Positions 28,212 to 37,143 of a stretch of 54,723 nucleotides of DNA are shown piece after piece. The notes under the pieces are model-generated. The model saw only the letters and a list, made by a program, of their open reading frames with translations, was not told the origin of the DNA and made no database searches. Numbering within the stretch: position 1 is the first letter of the stretch; every line of letters starts with the position of its first letter. A program made the translations under genes and the position numbers. The stretch comes from Acidobacteriota bacterium (GTDB lineage: Bacteria; Acidobacteriota; Terriglobia; 2-12-FULL-54-10): NCBI GenBank assembly GCA_009691245.1, contig SHUM01000020.1:1-54723 (forward strand), in the 5' to 3' direction.

Positions 28212-28895
28212 TCAGCAGCCGCGGGAGTAGAAGTCGGCGGTCCATTGGCCGCGGGCGTTGTAGGGCGGCACCCACCCTGCGATGAGTGACACGGGTTGCT
28301 CGGTCTCACACGGCGACTCACTGAAGACATTCACGCGGAACCAGAGCTGGCCGCTGACTTCGCGATACTCGAGGACATCGGCGGCGTGCTCGGGCCGCTT
28401 GATCTGGCGAAACGGAATCATCTTAGCAATGCCGCCGGGAGAATCCCACACGCGCCCGTCCCACGCTTCGGTGAGATACGCGAGACTCCCCTTCACCAAA
28501 TCGGCATACGCGCGAAACGTCGCGCCCGCCGGCTCCGGAATCCATGCGTTGCCATCATTTAACGCCACGCGCGCCCAGCCCTGGCCACCCACCGCGCGCC
28601 GCTCCAGCACGACGAGCGAGTACTCCCCGTACCCATGCTCCTTCGTCACCAGTTGGCCACTCTGCGAATTGGCCACAACGCGCCGCGACTTCGCACCGCG
28701 CGCCGGAGCATCATAAACGGCGAGCGCAAACTCCTCCACCATCTTCCCCGCCTCCACATGCATCCGCAGCGCCGGCAACTCCAGCAAGCCAATCCGCCGG
28801 TCAGGCGATTGAGCAAATGAAAATTGACTGGCAGACACCAAGTAAAGGAAGTATGTCAGCCAGCGGATTAGAACGGTTTGTGGAATCACTATCAT
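28212..28895 (-). CDS. Secreted SH3-like protein of unknown function
   Basis: 227 residues. Signal peptide (ending SQFSFAQS) followed by two beta-rich, SH3-like modules (FALAVYDAPARGAKSRRVV...WARVALNDGNAWIP and LWFRVNVFSESPCETEQPV...GWVPPY), the second with two possible disulfide cysteines counting the terminal SRGC. The ATG overlaps the stop of the aldehyde dehydrogenase gene by one base (TAATG), so the two are translationally coupled although the pairing makes no obvious functional sense. Confidence 0.6.
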   Translation of the reverse strand: MIVIPQTVLIRWLTYFLYLVSASQFSFAQSPDRRIGLLELPALRMHVEAGKMVEEFALAVYDAPARGAKSRRVVANSQSGQLVTKEHGYGEYSLVVLERRAVGGQGWARVALNDGNAWIPEPAGATFRAYADLVKGSLAYLTEAWDGRVWDSPGGIAKMIPFRQIKRPEHAADVLEYREVSGQLWFRVNVFSESPCETEQPVSLIAGWVPPYNARGQWTADFYSRGC

Positions 28896-30397
28896 TACCC
28901 CAAATTCACGTTGATGCTTTTGAGTTTCGTGTAACTGAGTAAGTCCCCTAAAGTTTCTTCGCGGCCCATGCCGCTGTGTTTGACGCCGCCGAAGGGAACG
29001 CCGGCGAAGTGGCGGCTGGCGTCATTGATCCACACGAAGCCTGCCTCGATCTCCTGCGCCAGGCGGAAGGCTTTGGGGAAGTCGCTCGTCCAGATACTCG
29101 CCGTAAGGCCGAAATTCAGGCTGTTGGCGAGCTTAGGCAGATCAGCTTCATCCTTCCATGTGAGTACGGCCTGCACGGGGCCGAATATTTCCTCCTGCGC
29201 CAAGCGCATCGACTGAGTGACTCCGTCGAAGATGGTGGGTAGGACGAAGTAGCCGCTCTGTAACTCCGGCTGATTTGGCTTGCCGCCGCCCGCCACTAAC
29301 CTAGCGCCTTCTTTCTTGCCTAACTCAATGTATGACATGACACGATTAAAATGTTTCTCAGTCACTAAGCAGCCCATGTCAGTGGACTCATTGGTGGGGA
29401 TACCAATCCGCGCGGTTCCTACTTTCTCAAGTAACTTAGCGAGAAACTCGTCGTGGAGTGACTCATGCAGGAACAGCCGTGAGGTCGAGCCACAGGACTG
29501 GCCTTGCGACCAGCAGTAGTTCATGCCGTTGAACGCCCCGGCGACGGCCTTGTCGATGTCGGCGTCGGGAAAGACGATCATGGGGTTCTTGCCGCCCAGC
29601 TCGAGCGACACGGGCTTCAGTCCCTCCGCCGCTGCCTTCGCCACTTCGCGGCCGATCTCGACCGAGCCGGTGAAATGCACACGGCGCACCAGCGGATGGC
29701 GGACCAGCGGTGCGCCCACGTTGAGGCCGTCGCCATTGATGATATTAACCACGCCCGCCGGAAATATCTCGCGCACGTCGCGCGCCATCTCCAAAGCAGA
29801 AAGTGGCGTCTGCTCCGGCGGCTTCATCACCAGGGTGTTGCCGGCGATCAGCGGCGCGGCGATGCGCGCGGCGAACATGATGGGGTGATTAAACGGAATG
29901 ATGCGCCCCACCACGCCATACGGTTCGCGAATGGTGAAGTTCAGAGTTGTGGCAGTCGCCGGGATGGTCTCGCCTTTGATCTCCGGCGCGAGGCCCGCAT
30001 AGAAGTCATTCAGCGCGGCGGCGGATGCTACATCCTTGCGCATGGCCTGTAATGGACTGCCCAGGTCGAGTGAGTCAATCCAGGCGTAAGTCTCGGCGCG
30101 CTCGCGCAGCCGCGCGGCGAACTTGCGGACATACACAGCGCGCTCGACCGGAGTGAGTCGCCGCCACGCCGGATACGCCGCGTGCGCGGCCGCGACGGCG
30201 CGATCCACATCCGCCGCGGCGCAGTTGGGCACGTCGGCCAGTTTCTCTCCCGTGGCCGGATTGTGCGTGGCGACGGTCTCTCCCGACAGCGCACCAACCA
30301 GCTCGCCGCCGATCAAGCAGCGGTACTCATCGCGGATGACATCACGTCCACCCAGCTCGCGCCCGCCCTTCACAGCTTCTGAACTTGCCTGCGCCAT
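28895..30397 (-). CDS. NAD(P)-dependent aldehyde dehydrogenase (betaine/aminoaldehyde type)
   Basis: 500 residues, full length. Cofactor-binding and catalytic segments: IPFNHPIMFAARIAAPLIAG, FTGSVEIGREV, SLELGGKNPMIVF with the general-base Glu, and WSQGQSCGSTSRLFLHE with the nucleophilic Cys; C-terminal EIEAGFVWINDASRHFAGVPFGG and KHSGMGREETLG. It oxidises an aldehyde to the acid; closest in feel to betaine/gamma-aminobutyraldehyde dehydrogenases, but the substrate cannot be set. It is translationally coupled to the SH3-like gene. Confidence 0.88.
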   Translation of the reverse strand: MAQASSEAVKGGRELGGRDVIRDEYRCLIGGELVGALSGETVATHNPATGEKLADVPNCAAADVDRAVAAAHAAYPAWRRLTPVERAVYVRKFAARLRERAETYAWIDSLDLGSPLQAMRKDVASAAALNDFYAGLAPEIKGETIPATATTLNFTIREPYGVVGRIIPFNHPIMFAARIAAPLIAGNTLVMKPPEQTPLSALEMARDVREIFPAGVVNIINGDGLNVGAPLVRHPLVRRVHFTGSVEIGREVAKAAAEGLKPVSLELGGKNPMIVFPDADIDKAVAGAFNGMNYCWSQGQSCGSTSRLFLHESLHDEFLAKLLEKVGTARIGIPTNESTDMGCLVTEKHFNRVMSYIELGKKEGARLVAGGGKPNQPELQSGYFVLPTIFDGVTQSMRLAQEEIFGPVQAVLTWKDEADLPKLANSLNFGLTASIWTSDFPKAFRLAQEIEAGFVWINDASRHFAGVPFGGVKHSGMGREETLGDLLSYTKLKSINVNLG

Positions 30398-30455
30398 CGA
30401 GCGCCTCCCGTTCTTATGCCATGCCAGTGCAAAATGATACTATAGCGGATTCTAT

Positions 30456-30514
30456 TAAGTGGGGCAGGCATTCCTGCCTGCCTCGGCGGAACAGGTCTGG
30501 AGACCTGTCCCTAC
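30456..30514. repeat. Dispersed repeat family B, copy 2 (inverted)
   Basis: Reverse-complement relative of 3724-3777, with the same AGGTCTGGAGACCT and GGCAGGCATTCCTGCC palindromes plus a few extra bases (GCCT duplication). It lies directly upstream of the uracil-DNA glycosylase gene; an ORF start inside it (30459) is an artefact of the repeat. Confidence 0.75.
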
Positions 30515-30530
30515 CTGGAACCCCGGAGCC

Positions 30531-31250
30531 ATGGCTGACAGCCTGCTCAAGATCAAGCAAGAGATCATCCGCTGCACGCTCTGCCCGCGCCTGGTGGAGT
30601 ACCGCGAGGCGGCGGCGCGCGAAAAGCGCCGCGCTTACATGGCTTGGGATTACTGGGGCAAGCCCGTTCCGGGTTTCGGCGACCAGCAGGCGCGTCTGCT
30701 GATTATCGGCTTGGCGCCCGCCGCGCATGGCGGCAATCGCACCGGGCGCGTCTTCACCGGCGATAGCTCCGGCGACTTTCTCTACGCGGCGCTGCACCAG
30801 AGCGGCTTCGCCAGCCAGTCGCACTCCATCTCGCGCGACGACGGGATGACCTTACGCGACGCCTACATCAACGCCACCGTGCGTTGCGCTCCGCCGGACA
30901 ACAAGCCGCTGCCCGCCGAATCGCGCAACTGCCGCCCCTACCTGGAGCGCGAACTCGATGCGCTGGGCATGCCGGGCAGGGGGGACGCGCGCCTGCGTTG
31001 TGTCATCTGTCTCGGCAAGATCGCCTTCGACCGATTTCTGGCAATCCTCACTGAGCGCAAACTGGTCCGTCCTCGATTCGCCTATCGCTTCGCCCACGGC
31101 GCGGAATACACCATGGACGCCATTCTGCCCACACCGCTGACGCTGCTCACCAGCTACCACCCTAGTCCTCGCAACACGCAGACCGGGCGACTTACTCCCG
31201 CCATGTTCCTCTCCGTGTTCGAGCGGGCCAAAATGATTCTCCGCCATTGA
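30531..31250 (+). CDS. udgB: Family 5 uracil-DNA glycosylase (UdgB type)
   Basis: 239 residues from ATG 30531. Four cysteines for the 4Fe-4S cluster can be picked out (CTLCPRL near the start, then C in VRCAPP and NCRPYLE), with LLIIGLAPAAHGGNRTGRVFTGD as the uracil pocket (motif A, GLAPA, which in family 5 lacks the Asn/Asp of other UDGs) and TSYHPSPRNTQTGRLT as motif B. It removes uracil and other deaminated bases from DNA. It is a single gene preceded by repeat B. Confidence 0.88.
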   Translation: MADSLLKIKQEIIRCTLCPRLVEYREAAAREKRRAYMAWDYWGKPVPGFGDQQARLLIIGLAPAAHGGNRTGRVFTGDSSGDFLYAALHQSGFASQSHSISRDDGMTLRDAYINATVRCAPPDNKPLPAESRNCRPYLERELDALGMPGRGDARLRCVICLGKIAFDRFLAILTERKLVRPRFAYRFAHGAEYTMDAILPTPLTLLTSYHPSPRNTQTGRLTPAMFLSVFERAKMILRH

Positions 31251-31588
31251 CTGGTAGTTCACCGAGCGGTGGAGCCAATGCCAAATCGTCGAAATGATCC
31301 AGATAAAGTTTGCATCTTTTTCATCGCGTGCGCATTGGGTCGCGCTGGCTAAAAATGCGAATGCGCAATCAGAATTTCCCTGCGTCGTTGGTAATAACTG
31401 TGAACGTTTGCGCTTTTGGCGGAGCGAATTCCGCCGACGATCTGCCGGGTCGGATGGGACACCATCCAAGGTGAATGGAAAGCGAAACTCTGGGACCGCT
31501 GGTACCAGACGAATATAAGGCGAAGGAAACGTGCGGAAGTTTCGCGGATGATTTCCGGGACCCGAGTTGTGTTTCCCGTGGGCGGACC
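31251..31588. other. Intergenic region without recognisable gene
   Basis: 338 bp between converging udgB (+) and the E1 gene (-). Short ORFs exist but none resembles a protein family, and base composition is mixed. No clear terminator stem or repeat copy is seen. It may be decayed sequence. Confidence 0.5.
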
Positions 31589-33781
31589 CTAGCCGGCGGC
31601 CAGGTCGCGCAAGGCGGCTTCGATGTCGGAGGCTTGCGGGAGTATCTGCTTCTCGAGCGTGGGGTGATAGGCGACAAAGGTGTCGAGCGCGCCGACGCGT
31701 TTCACCGGCGCGTCGAGTTCGTGGAACATCTCCTCGCTGATGCGCGCGGCGATCTCCGAGGCGTAACCGAACGACAGATTGTCCTCCTGAGCAACGAGGG
31801 CGCGGCTGGTCTTGCGCACGGACGCGGCGACCGTGTCCCAATCGAATGGACTGAGGCAGCGCAGGTCCACCACCTCGACGCTCATGCCCTCCTCGGCCAG
31901 CTTCTGCGCGGCCTGCAGCGACTTCTGCACCAGCGCGCCGTAGGTGATCACAGTGGCGTCGCGTCCCTCGCGCACAATGTTGGCGCGGCCAAACGGGATC
32001 ATGTAATCAGGGCCGGGGTACGGAGAACGGTTATAGGTCTGGCGATAGAGATGCTTATGCTCGAGGAACAACACGGGATCGTCGCAACGAATCGCGGTGC
32101 GCAGCAGGCCGTTGGCGTCCGCGGCGTTTGAAGGGAGCACGACGCGCAGTCCGGGGATGTGCGCGAAGATGCTCTCGCCGCACTGGCTGTGATAGATCGA
32201 GCCGCCGCTCAAGTAGCCGCCATAGGCCGCGCGAATCACCGCAGGCGCGCCGAAGTTGCCGTTGGAGCGCCAGCGCATCACGCTCATCTCATCGCGAATC
32301 TGCATCATGGCCGGCCAGATGTAGTCGAAGAACTGAATCTCCACCACCGGCTTCAGCCCGCGCAGTCCATAGCCGATGGCGCGGCCCACGATGTTGGCCT
32401 CGGCGATGGGCGCGTTGAAGACACGGCCTTTGCCAAACTCACGCTGCAGGCCATGCGTTACTTTGAAGACTCCGCCCTTGCCCTTCACCTCCGGCAGCGT
32501 CTGCTCGCTGCCGCAGTCGGCGATGTCCTGGCCGTAGAGGAGTACGCGGGGGTCGCGGCGCAGCTCGTCGCGCAGGCAGGCGTTCAATGACTCCACCATG
32601 GTCAGCGGCTCGCCGGAAAACTGCGCGGGGTGATCGAAGGCGCGCGAGGTGGGGTCCACGTGAATGGAAAAGACATGCCGCTCGATGTGGCTCGATTGTT
32701 TGTCGGTGTGATGGCCGGGAGCGACGAGAGCCTGCTCGGCAGCGTGCTCAATCTCGGTATCCACTTCCTGCTCCAGCGCGGCACGATCCTTGGCGCTTAA
32801 GAGGCCCTCGGTTTCCAGACGCGCGGCCAGCTTAGGCAGAGGGTCGCGGAGCGTCTCTTCGGCAATCTCCCTGGATGATTTGTAGAGGCGCTGATCATCG
32901 GAGAGCGAGTGCGAATGCAGGCGAAACAGATGGCCCTGCACGATGGCGGGTCCCTTGCGCTCACGACAATGTGCGACGGCGCGCTGTAGGGCTTCGAGAC
33001 TCTCGACGAAGTCGGTGCCGTCGGTCTCCTCGCGGTACAGGTTGGGATATCCGGAGACCAGTTGCAGCGAGTTGCCGCCGGCGGTCTGCTCCTCCACGGG
33101 AGTGGAGATGGCGTAGCCGTTGTTTTCGATCAGATAGAGCACTGGCAGGCGATCATGGCAAGCGGTGTTGAGCGACTCAAAGAACTCGCCTTCGCTGGTG
33201 GAGCCATCGCCGCCCAGCACGCAAACCACTTCGTCAGCCTCGAAGCTGGAGGACAGTTTGGAAGTCAGTTTGGAAGACAACGAAGAGTCTTGCTGCAATT
33301 GAGGCGCGGACGGCGGCGGCGTGCCGGCTGACATTCGCTGATAGTAGATGCCGGCCTCGGCGCATCCAACCGCGTGCAGGAACTGGGTGCCCACGGCGCT
33401 GGAGCGCGAGACAACGTGCAGCGCGGGGCTGCCCCAGTGATTGGGCATCTGGCGTCCGCCGCTGAATGGCGCGGCCGATGAGCCTACCGCTTCAAGCAAC
33501 AGATCGAGCGGCGTAAAGCCCAGAGCAACGGCCAGCGCCTGATCGCGATAGTAAGGGAAGAACCAGTCGTAGCCTGGCTTCAGGGCCATGGCGGCGGCGA
33601 CTTGAAACGCCTCATGACCGGAGGCCGAGAGCTGAAAATACGTCCGGCCCTGGCGATGCAGAACAATCTGCTTTTCGTCGAGGCGCCGCGAGAGAACCAT
33701 GGAACGATAGGCGTGCAGAAGGCGGCTGCGGTCCAGACCCGCAAGCTTCCGCGCCACCACGGTGGAGGTCGATGCTGCCAT
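31589..33781 (-). CDS. Fused alpha/beta E1 component of a 2-oxo acid dehydrogenase (branched-chain/pyruvate type)
   Basis: 730 residues. Residues about 10-360 are the alpha subunit with [36 protein letters not shown] and the thiamine-diphosphate motif [15 protein letters not shown]...ENNGYAIS. Residues about 390-725 are the beta subunit: [48 protein letters not shown]-like [24 protein letters not shown] and [12 protein letters not shown] Ser-rich linker of about 40 residues sits in the alpha part (after residue 148). It decarboxylates a 2-oxo acid and passes the acyl group to an E2 encoded elsewhere. Fused E1s are common in Acidobacteriota and Bacteroidota. Confidence 0.9.
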   Translation of the reverse strand: MAASTSTVVARKLAGLDRSRLLHAYRSMVLSRRLDEKQIVLHRQGRTYFQLSASGHEAFQVAAAMALKPGYDWFFPYYRDQALAVALGFTPLDLLLEAVGSSAAPFSGGRQMPNHWGSPALHVVSRSSAVGTQFLHAVGCAEAGIYYQRMSAGTPPPSAPQLQQDSSLSSKLTSKLSSSFEADEVVCVLGGDGSTSEGEFFESLNTACHDRLPVLYLIENNGYAISTPVEEQTAGGNSLQLVSGYPNLYREETDGTDFVESLEALQRAVAHCRERKGPAIVQGHLFRLHSHSLSDDQRLYKSSREIAEETLRDPLPKLAARLETEGLLSAKDRAALEQEVDTEIEHAAEQALVAPGHHTDKQSSHIERHVFSIHVDPTSRAFDHPAQFSGEPLTMVESLNACLRDELRRDPRVLLYGQDIADCGSEQTLPEVKGKGGVFKVTHGLQREFGKGRVFNAPIAEANIVGRAIGYGLRGLKPVVEIQFFDYIWPAMMQIRDEMSVMRWRSNGNFGAPAVIRAAYGGYLSGGSIYHSQCGESIFAHIPGLRVVLPSNAADANGLLRTAIRCDDPVLFLEHKHLYRQTYNRSPYPGPDYMIPFGRANIVREGRDATVITYGALVQKSLQAAQKLAEEGMSVEVVDLRCLSPFDWDTVAASVRKTSRALVAQEDNLSFGYASEIAARISEEMFHELDAPVKRVGALDTFVAYHPTLEKQILPQASDIEAALRDLAAG

Positions 33782-34033
33782 GCCAAAAGCTCCTGAACTG
33801 ATGACCTGAATTGACGAAATGACGCAGACTGCAACCGCGATGCGCTACGCTAGGATGCGCCACTGCGCCGAACTACTATTCAACTTCCGGCTTGCAACTT
33901 CTGGCTTTCAACTGCTGGCGAACTTTCGGACCGGCTGAATCCCCATCCGCGTCGATGCCCGATCAACAACTTGCTTGCCAAGGTATGCCACTTTTTCTTG
34001 CGATGCGCAAGCGGAAATCGCCAGTGGCGCGGA

Positions 34034-34645
34034 TCAATGCTTGTGCGTGGTGTGGTCGTGCGTGAATTTCTTGAATGGAAAAGTAAACAACTCCGGACGG
34101 GAATCCGCGGGCGCGCCGGGTAAGCGGATTAAGAGTGTCAACTGGAGTGGAAAGGCGACTTTCGCAGGTGAGGCAGCTTCCAGCGCGCGGCCGTCGGCAG
34201 AGGGCTTCATGGCCACCTCCGGCGCTGTTTCGTGCTCGCCCCAGATCACTTTGGCAGCCGCCCGCGCAACCTCCTGCTTACTCAGCGGCAGAGAATGTTC
34301 CTCAAAAAGAAAAACCTTGAAGGTGCCTGGGGACATCAGCACGCCCTCGATATGATGCTTCTCATCGAGAGCCATGAAAAAAGCGTCGCCATGCTTGGAT
34401 TCGTGATCCTGATGCGCTGCGCCGGGAACCGCTCTGGGAACCTGTTGATGGCCTGCGGCGGAGTCCTGCATGGTAGCCGAACCTTCGCCTGCGGGCAGGT
34501 CCATTGAGCCCTGTCCTGGCGATAGAGAGTGGCCTTCCTTGGGCCTTGATTCCGCCACCGGAATCTGCTGCTGGCTGCACGCCGTCAAACCAAATCCGAG
34601 CAGGATCACCAGAATCAGTTTTCGGACACGATCAGTTATGTTCAT
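34034..34645 (-). CDS. His-rich lipoprotein, possibly metal-related
   Basis: 203 residues. Lipobox GFGLTACSQ near residue 23, then a low-complexity Gly/Ser/His linker, and a domain HGDAFFMALDEKHHIEGVLMSPGTFKVFLFEEH followed by LTLLIRLPGAPADSRPELFTFPF. It ends FTHDHTTHKH, a His-rich tail able to bind metal. I recognise the layout from Acidobacteriota genomes near copper or efflux genes but know no function. It stands alone here, divergent from the radical SAM gene. Confidence 0.62.
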   Translation of the reverse strand: MNITDRVRKLILVILLGFGLTACSQQQIPVAESRPKEGHSLSPGQGSMDLPAGEGSATMQDSAAGHQQVPRAVPGAAHQDHESKHGDAFFMALDEKHHIEGVLMSPGTFKVFLFEEHSLPLSKQEVARAAAKVIWGEHETAPEVAMKPSADGRALEAASPAKVAFPLQLTLLIRLPGAPADSRPELFTFPFKKFTHDHTTHKH

Positions 34646-34935
34646 CTTCCCCTACCGCTCTCCCTGTCTGCCACACTCTGTCTGCCGCACTCTCCGTGGA
34701 GAATTGCTCTGTTGAAGGAATCGTCAAACGGCATTCTAAATAGCCTACTATTTCGATTGTAGGGTGCGCGATACGGCCTCGCAATCAGAATCGCATAGCA
34801 GCAGGGCCTCCCTGCAGAGCGGGTAATCCGTGAACAACTCTTCCCCGATTTCCAGCCATCCTTACCCCTCTAAAAATCGTTGGAGCGGGTTCGTTAGGGC
34901 TTGACTTAAAGCGAATATAAAGCGAATATGTTGCG

Positions 34936-35955
34936 GTGCGGATACCCACATCAGCAGGACTCTTCCCGATTGATTTCAGCGCGGCGTCGCCGGGCGCCAC
35001 CGTAGGCATCGCACGGATTGCCGCTAATTGACTGAAACTAAAGGACAAGCAATTAGCGGAATACTTCCTGCTGCCCGCGCGCTCCGTCTTGAATCCCTGC
35101 ACCAGTCCGCGCCTGCCCTTCCGCTGGACGATCAACCCGTATCGCGGCTGTGAGTTCGGCTGCAAGTATTGCTACGCGCGCTACACCCACGAGTTCATGG
35201 GACTGGACGATCCGCTCGACTTCGAAGAGAAGATTTACAGCAAGCAGGACGCTGGAGAAATCCTGCGGCGCGAGCTCACGCGCGACCCCTCTGGCGAGAT
35301 TGCCGTCGGCACGGCCACCGATCCCTACCAGCCAGCCGAGCGCCTGTATGGAACGACGCGCGCGATACTCGAAACGCTCAATGAGTTTCGCGGACTGCGT
35401 GTCTCCATCACCACCAAGTCGGACCTGGTCATGCGGGATATACCGCTGCTGCGGGAATTCGCTGGTGAGAATCACCTGCGCATTCATCTCACCATCACCA
35501 CTCTGCGGGAAGACTTGGCGCGGCTTCTGGAGCCACGCGCACCGCGCCCGGAGCTGAGACTGAAGGCCGTCCGTGCGCTGGTGGACGCTGGGATTCACGT
35601 GTCCGTGTTCGCCATGCCGGTGCTGCCGGGAATCACGGATGGCCACGGTGAGCTTGAAATGCTAGCCGAGCGGGCCGCCGCCGCGGGAGCGTCGTATCTT
35701 GCCGTGAACGTACTCTTCCTGCAGCCGTCGGCCAAGGCAGCTTTCCTGCCATTTCTCAAAGAGCACTTCCCGCACCTGATGCTGCGCTACGAAAAGCTCT
35801 ATTCATCCGGCCCCTATCTGCGCGGGGATTATGAACGACAGTTGCAGGAGCGCGTCGCGGCTCTGCGGACCAAACATGGGCTGAACAGTCCATCTCCAGG
35901 ACCGCATCTGCCACCGTTCGGAATACGATCGCAGCTCCAACTGTTCTCCTGCTGA
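34936..35955 (+). CDS. SPL-family radical SAM protein with in-frame TGA near the N-terminus (start uncertain)
   Basis: The core from about 35050 encodes LAEYFLLPARSVLN, PFRWTINPYRGCEFGCKYC (radical SAM CxxxCxxC), ARYTHEFMGLDDPLDFEEKI and EIAVGTATDPYQPAERLYG, typical of spore-photolyase-like proteins often annotated Rv2578c. Upstream, in the same frame, the family-like opening TVGIARIAAN is followed by TGA (35029-35031) and then LKLKDKQLAEYF. The first usable start after the TGA, TTG 35089, lies inside conserved sequence, so true translation probably begins before the TGA (GTG 34936 is possible, 339 residues). The TGA may be Sec, a nonsense mutation or a sequence error. The function is unknown; radical chemistry on DNA or RNA is suspected. 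Confidence 0.6.
35021..35059 (+). other. Perfect inverted repeat spanning the TGA of the radical SAM gene
   Basis: CCGCTAATTG (35021-35030) and CAATTAGCGG (35050-35059) are exactly complementary across a 19-nt loop that contains AAAGGACAAG. The TGA lies at the top of the left arm. It is not a classical SECIS because the TGA is inside the stem, but a perfect 10-bp stem within coding sequence is unusual. Confidence 0.5.
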
Positions 35956-36125
35956 TGACGGGTCGATCCACGCATGGCGGACGCGAGTGAAGCGGGAGTA
36001 GAATGGCATCAGCAGTAAGGAACGTCCTCCGTTGACGAGGTGCCCTGATGTCCCTAAGTGGGTCGCTGCGCTCTGGCCGTACCGGCCAGACAGGCCACGC
36101 AAAATTGATCCATAGACAACCCGGC

Positions 36126-36734
36126 ATGATTTGGCATCTCTATCGCTGGCTGCGCGGCAGCGAGCAGATTCTGGTGCGCCCCGCCGACGAGTTTCCGTTG
36201 GTGCTGATCTCCTATGTGCGCAGCGACCGCAACGGGATGGAACCATTCAGGGAATCTCTTGAAAAAACCTGGCCGAGTCTGCCGCAGCGCTACCGCAATC
36301 GGTACTGCGATGTGCTGGAACGGGCGCCGTCATTCGTGGTGGTCCTGCTGCGGCGGAAGAACATCTGCACCTGTCTGGGGCACCATCATCCGCCGGGCAC
36401 GGAGAGTAGCGTTACGCGCCGTCTGCGCGGGCTGAGCGGCGTGCGCACCGGAGAACTCGACCTGGCCTACGAGGCGATCCGCGAGTGGGAGCCGCAACCG
36501 CTCTCGCACCTGGCGCTGCCCATCGAGCCCGGCAACCCGGAGTTGGATCGCTTTCAATACCAACTGGCGATGTTGACGGTCTTCCTGCACGAGCTGCACC
36601 ACATGGTCGCGCCGAGCGAATCCGAGTTCGCCGTGCGCAGCCGCAGCCAGAAATTCTACGACGACCTGCTGGCGCACTTCATCGCGGAACGCTTCGGAGT
36701 GGAGTATGGTTTGAGGGCCGCCAGCACGGATTGA
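36126..36734 (+). CDS. Hypothetical protein with HExxH motif
   Basis: 202 residues from ATG 36126; the frame is open further upstream but lacks a ribosome site. No signal peptide. FLHELHHMVAPSESEFAVRSRSQKFYDDLLAHF contains HELHH, a zincin-like HExxH, with several Glu and His downstream that could complete a metal site. An earlier segment, CTCLGHHHPPGTESSV, is also rich in potential ligands. The family is not recognised, and it may be a degenerate zinc protease or structural metal protein. A palindrome (CTGGCCG-TAC-CGGCCAG) lies about 40 bp upstream of the start. Confidence 0.5.
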   Translation: MIWHLYRWLRGSEQILVRPADEFPLVLISYVRSDRNGMEPFRESLEKTWPSLPQRYRNRYCDVLERAPSFVVVLLRRKNICTCLGHHHPPGTESSVTRRLRGLSGVRTGELDLAYEAIREWEPQPLSHLALPIEPGNPELDRFQYQLAMLTVFLHELHHMVAPSESEFAVRSRSQKFYDDLLAHFIAERFGVEYGLRAASTD

Positions 36735-36738
36735 GCGC

Positions 36739-36910
36739 GTGCCTGTGCCGCGTCACAGTGCCGCGCGCGTTAGCAAGCGGGCCGATGGAACCCAACGTCC
36801 CGCTTCACGGTATTTTTCCCCGCTCCCTCATTCAAAAAACGAAATCGCGTTGCTCAAGCGTGGGTTCTCCATCGGCCCGCTTGCTCACGCGCGCGGCACT
36901 GTAACGGCAT
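36739..36910. repeat. Long inverted repeat family E, full copy
   Basis: The left arm (GCCGCGTCACAGTGCCGCGC followed by GTTAGCAAGCGGGCCGATGG) and the right arm (CCATCGGCCCGCTTGCTCAC then GCGCGGCACTGTAACGGC) pair across a central spacer, giving about 165 bp able to form one stem. Thirty bases of the left end (36737-36766) recur identically at 39445-39474. It lies between the HExxH gene and the TPR gene. Confidence 0.8.
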
Positions 36911-37143
36911 TCACATTCCTCTTCCCAACCGCTCGCAATCCGTTTACAATCGGCGTGGCCAAGCAACTCAAATTGACCACTCGCCCTGACTGACTCGCTC
37001 ATGCAACCTACTCCCGACAACGAACACGACGGCGCACACGACAAGCCACATCTGCCCAACCACGCGACTGACAGCGCGCCCGAGGGCGCTGAGGAGTGGC
37101 GACATCTGCGCGGCGCGGCGCGGTGCGGCACCAGACGGTCGGG

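Noticed and set aside
30459-30530. N-terminal extension of the uracil-DNA glycosylase
   Set aside because: The 24 extra codons come from repeat B; homology starts at ATG 30531.
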